A stretch of 5,568 nucleotides of DNA, taken from Candidatus Neomicrothrix sp. UBA4542. GTDB taxonomy: Bacteria; Actinomycetota; Acidimicrobiia; Acidimicrobiales; Poriferisodalaceae. Under the pieces are notes generated by a model, which worked only from the letters and a program-made list of their open reading frames with translations, had not been told where the DNA came from and searched no databases. Below are positions 5,220 through 5,568 of this stretch, piece by piece; within the stretch, counting starts at the first letter, position 1, and each line of letters opens with the position of its first letter. The stretch is taken from contig DGLO01000115.1 of the NCBI GenBank assembly GCA_002388005.1, positions 1 to 5,568 on the forward strand. The letters are read 5' to 3'. The translations under genes were made by a program, and so were the position numbers.

Positions 5220-5568
5220 GCCAGCCACCGCTCAACGGAATCCGAGTCATTGAACTTGCCCAAGGAATCGCAGGACCGTGGGCTGGTCGACTCCTCGCTG
5301 GTTTCGGCGCAGACGTCATCAAGGTCGAGCCCCCAGAAGGCGACCGCTCTCGAACTCTCGGTCCCTTTCCCGCAGCCGAACCACATCCCGAAACAGGCGC
5401 GCTACACCTGCATTTGAACACCGGCAAACGTTCAATCGTTGGCCGAGTCGGCGACCCACTCGTTGATCGTCTGATCGCTAGCGCTGACGCTGTACTGCAG
5501 TCCGATGTTGACGTTGACCCAGACAAGGTGGAGGAAGACCATCCTGGCCTCGCGTTGGTGACCGTCAC
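5216..5568 (+). CDS. CaiB/BaiF family (class III) CoA-transferase, N-terminal part (cut by window end)
   Basis: Class III CoA-transferases move CoA between carboxylic acids through an aspartyl intermediate and often activate an acid for breakdown or racemisation. The 117 residues present begin with the typical LNGIRVIELAQGIAGPWAGR (6-25), then LLAGFGADVIKVEPPEGDRSR (26-46) and LNTGKRSI (68-74), the standard N-terminal CoA-binding block. The catalytic Asp, normally near residue 165-170, lies beyond the window. The segment where most members have ENFRPG is replaced by QSDVDVDPDKVEEDHPG (95-111), so this is a divergent member, perhaps one half of a longer two-domain type. The start ATG (5216-5218) overlaps the oxidoreductase stop (ATGA) and has no Shine-Dalgarno, implying translational coupling. 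Substrate unknown; family call firm. Confidence 0.9.
   Translation, partial: MSQPPLNGIRVIELAQGIAGPWAGRLLAGFGADVIKVEPPEGDRSRTLGPFPAAEPHPETGALHLHLNTGKRSIVGRVGDPLVDRLIASADAVLQSDVDVDPDKVEEDHPGLALVTV

Noticed and set aside
5182..5568. 128-codon minus-strand frame over the CoA-transferase start
   Set aside because: The plus strand encodes a clear CaiB/BaiF N-terminus here; the antisense product is low-complexity Ser/Arg/Pro.

Overview
The window carries a short, dense piece of bacterial chromosome that looks actinobacterial. The reasons are a luciferase-like monooxygenase of the F420-dependent type, a protein of the SCO6745/SalK-type family (known mainly from Actinobacteria), a class III CoA-transferase, a TTG start codon, and a probable leaderless promoter. 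Base composition looks moderate (mid-50s % G+C by eye), so an uncultivated or marine lineage such as Acidimicrobiia is a better guess than a high-GC streptomycete or mycobacterium. This placement is inference.

Layout. Positions 1-956 (+) hold the 3' part of an MFS exporter that enters from outside the window. It converges, with one base between the stop codons, on a four-gene minus-strand block read from 4281 down to 958: an SCO6745-like protein (4281-3553), an alpha/beta hydrolase with an intact Ser/His (3543-2611), a second alpha/beta-hydrolase-like protein whose nucleophile is replaced by Gly (2614-1958), and a haloalkane dehalogenase of the DhaA/LinB type (1842-958). The first three are tightly packed (9-nt gap, then an ATGA overlap). 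The dehalogenase is set apart by a 115-nt gap containing a perfect 8+8 inverted repeat and a strong Shine-Dalgarno, so it probably also has its own regulated promoter. An 80-nt divergent intergenic region (4282-4361) separates this block from a plus-strand operon: an LLM-class F420-dependent oxidoreductase (4362-5219) joined by an ATGA overlap to a CaiB/BaiF CoA-transferase cut by the window end (5216-5568).

Together the genes read as an accessory catabolic locus: three alpha/beta-hydrolase-fold proteins, one with all the signature residues of an HLD-II dehalogenase, a flavin/F420 oxidoreductase, a CoA-transferase to activate an acid product, and a transporter nearby. No substrate can be named from sequence. 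The half-site CGTGAT/ATCACG occurs twice in each of the two promoter-bearing gaps, hinting at a shared regulator encoded elsewhere. No RNA genes, mobile elements or CRISPR arrays were seen.
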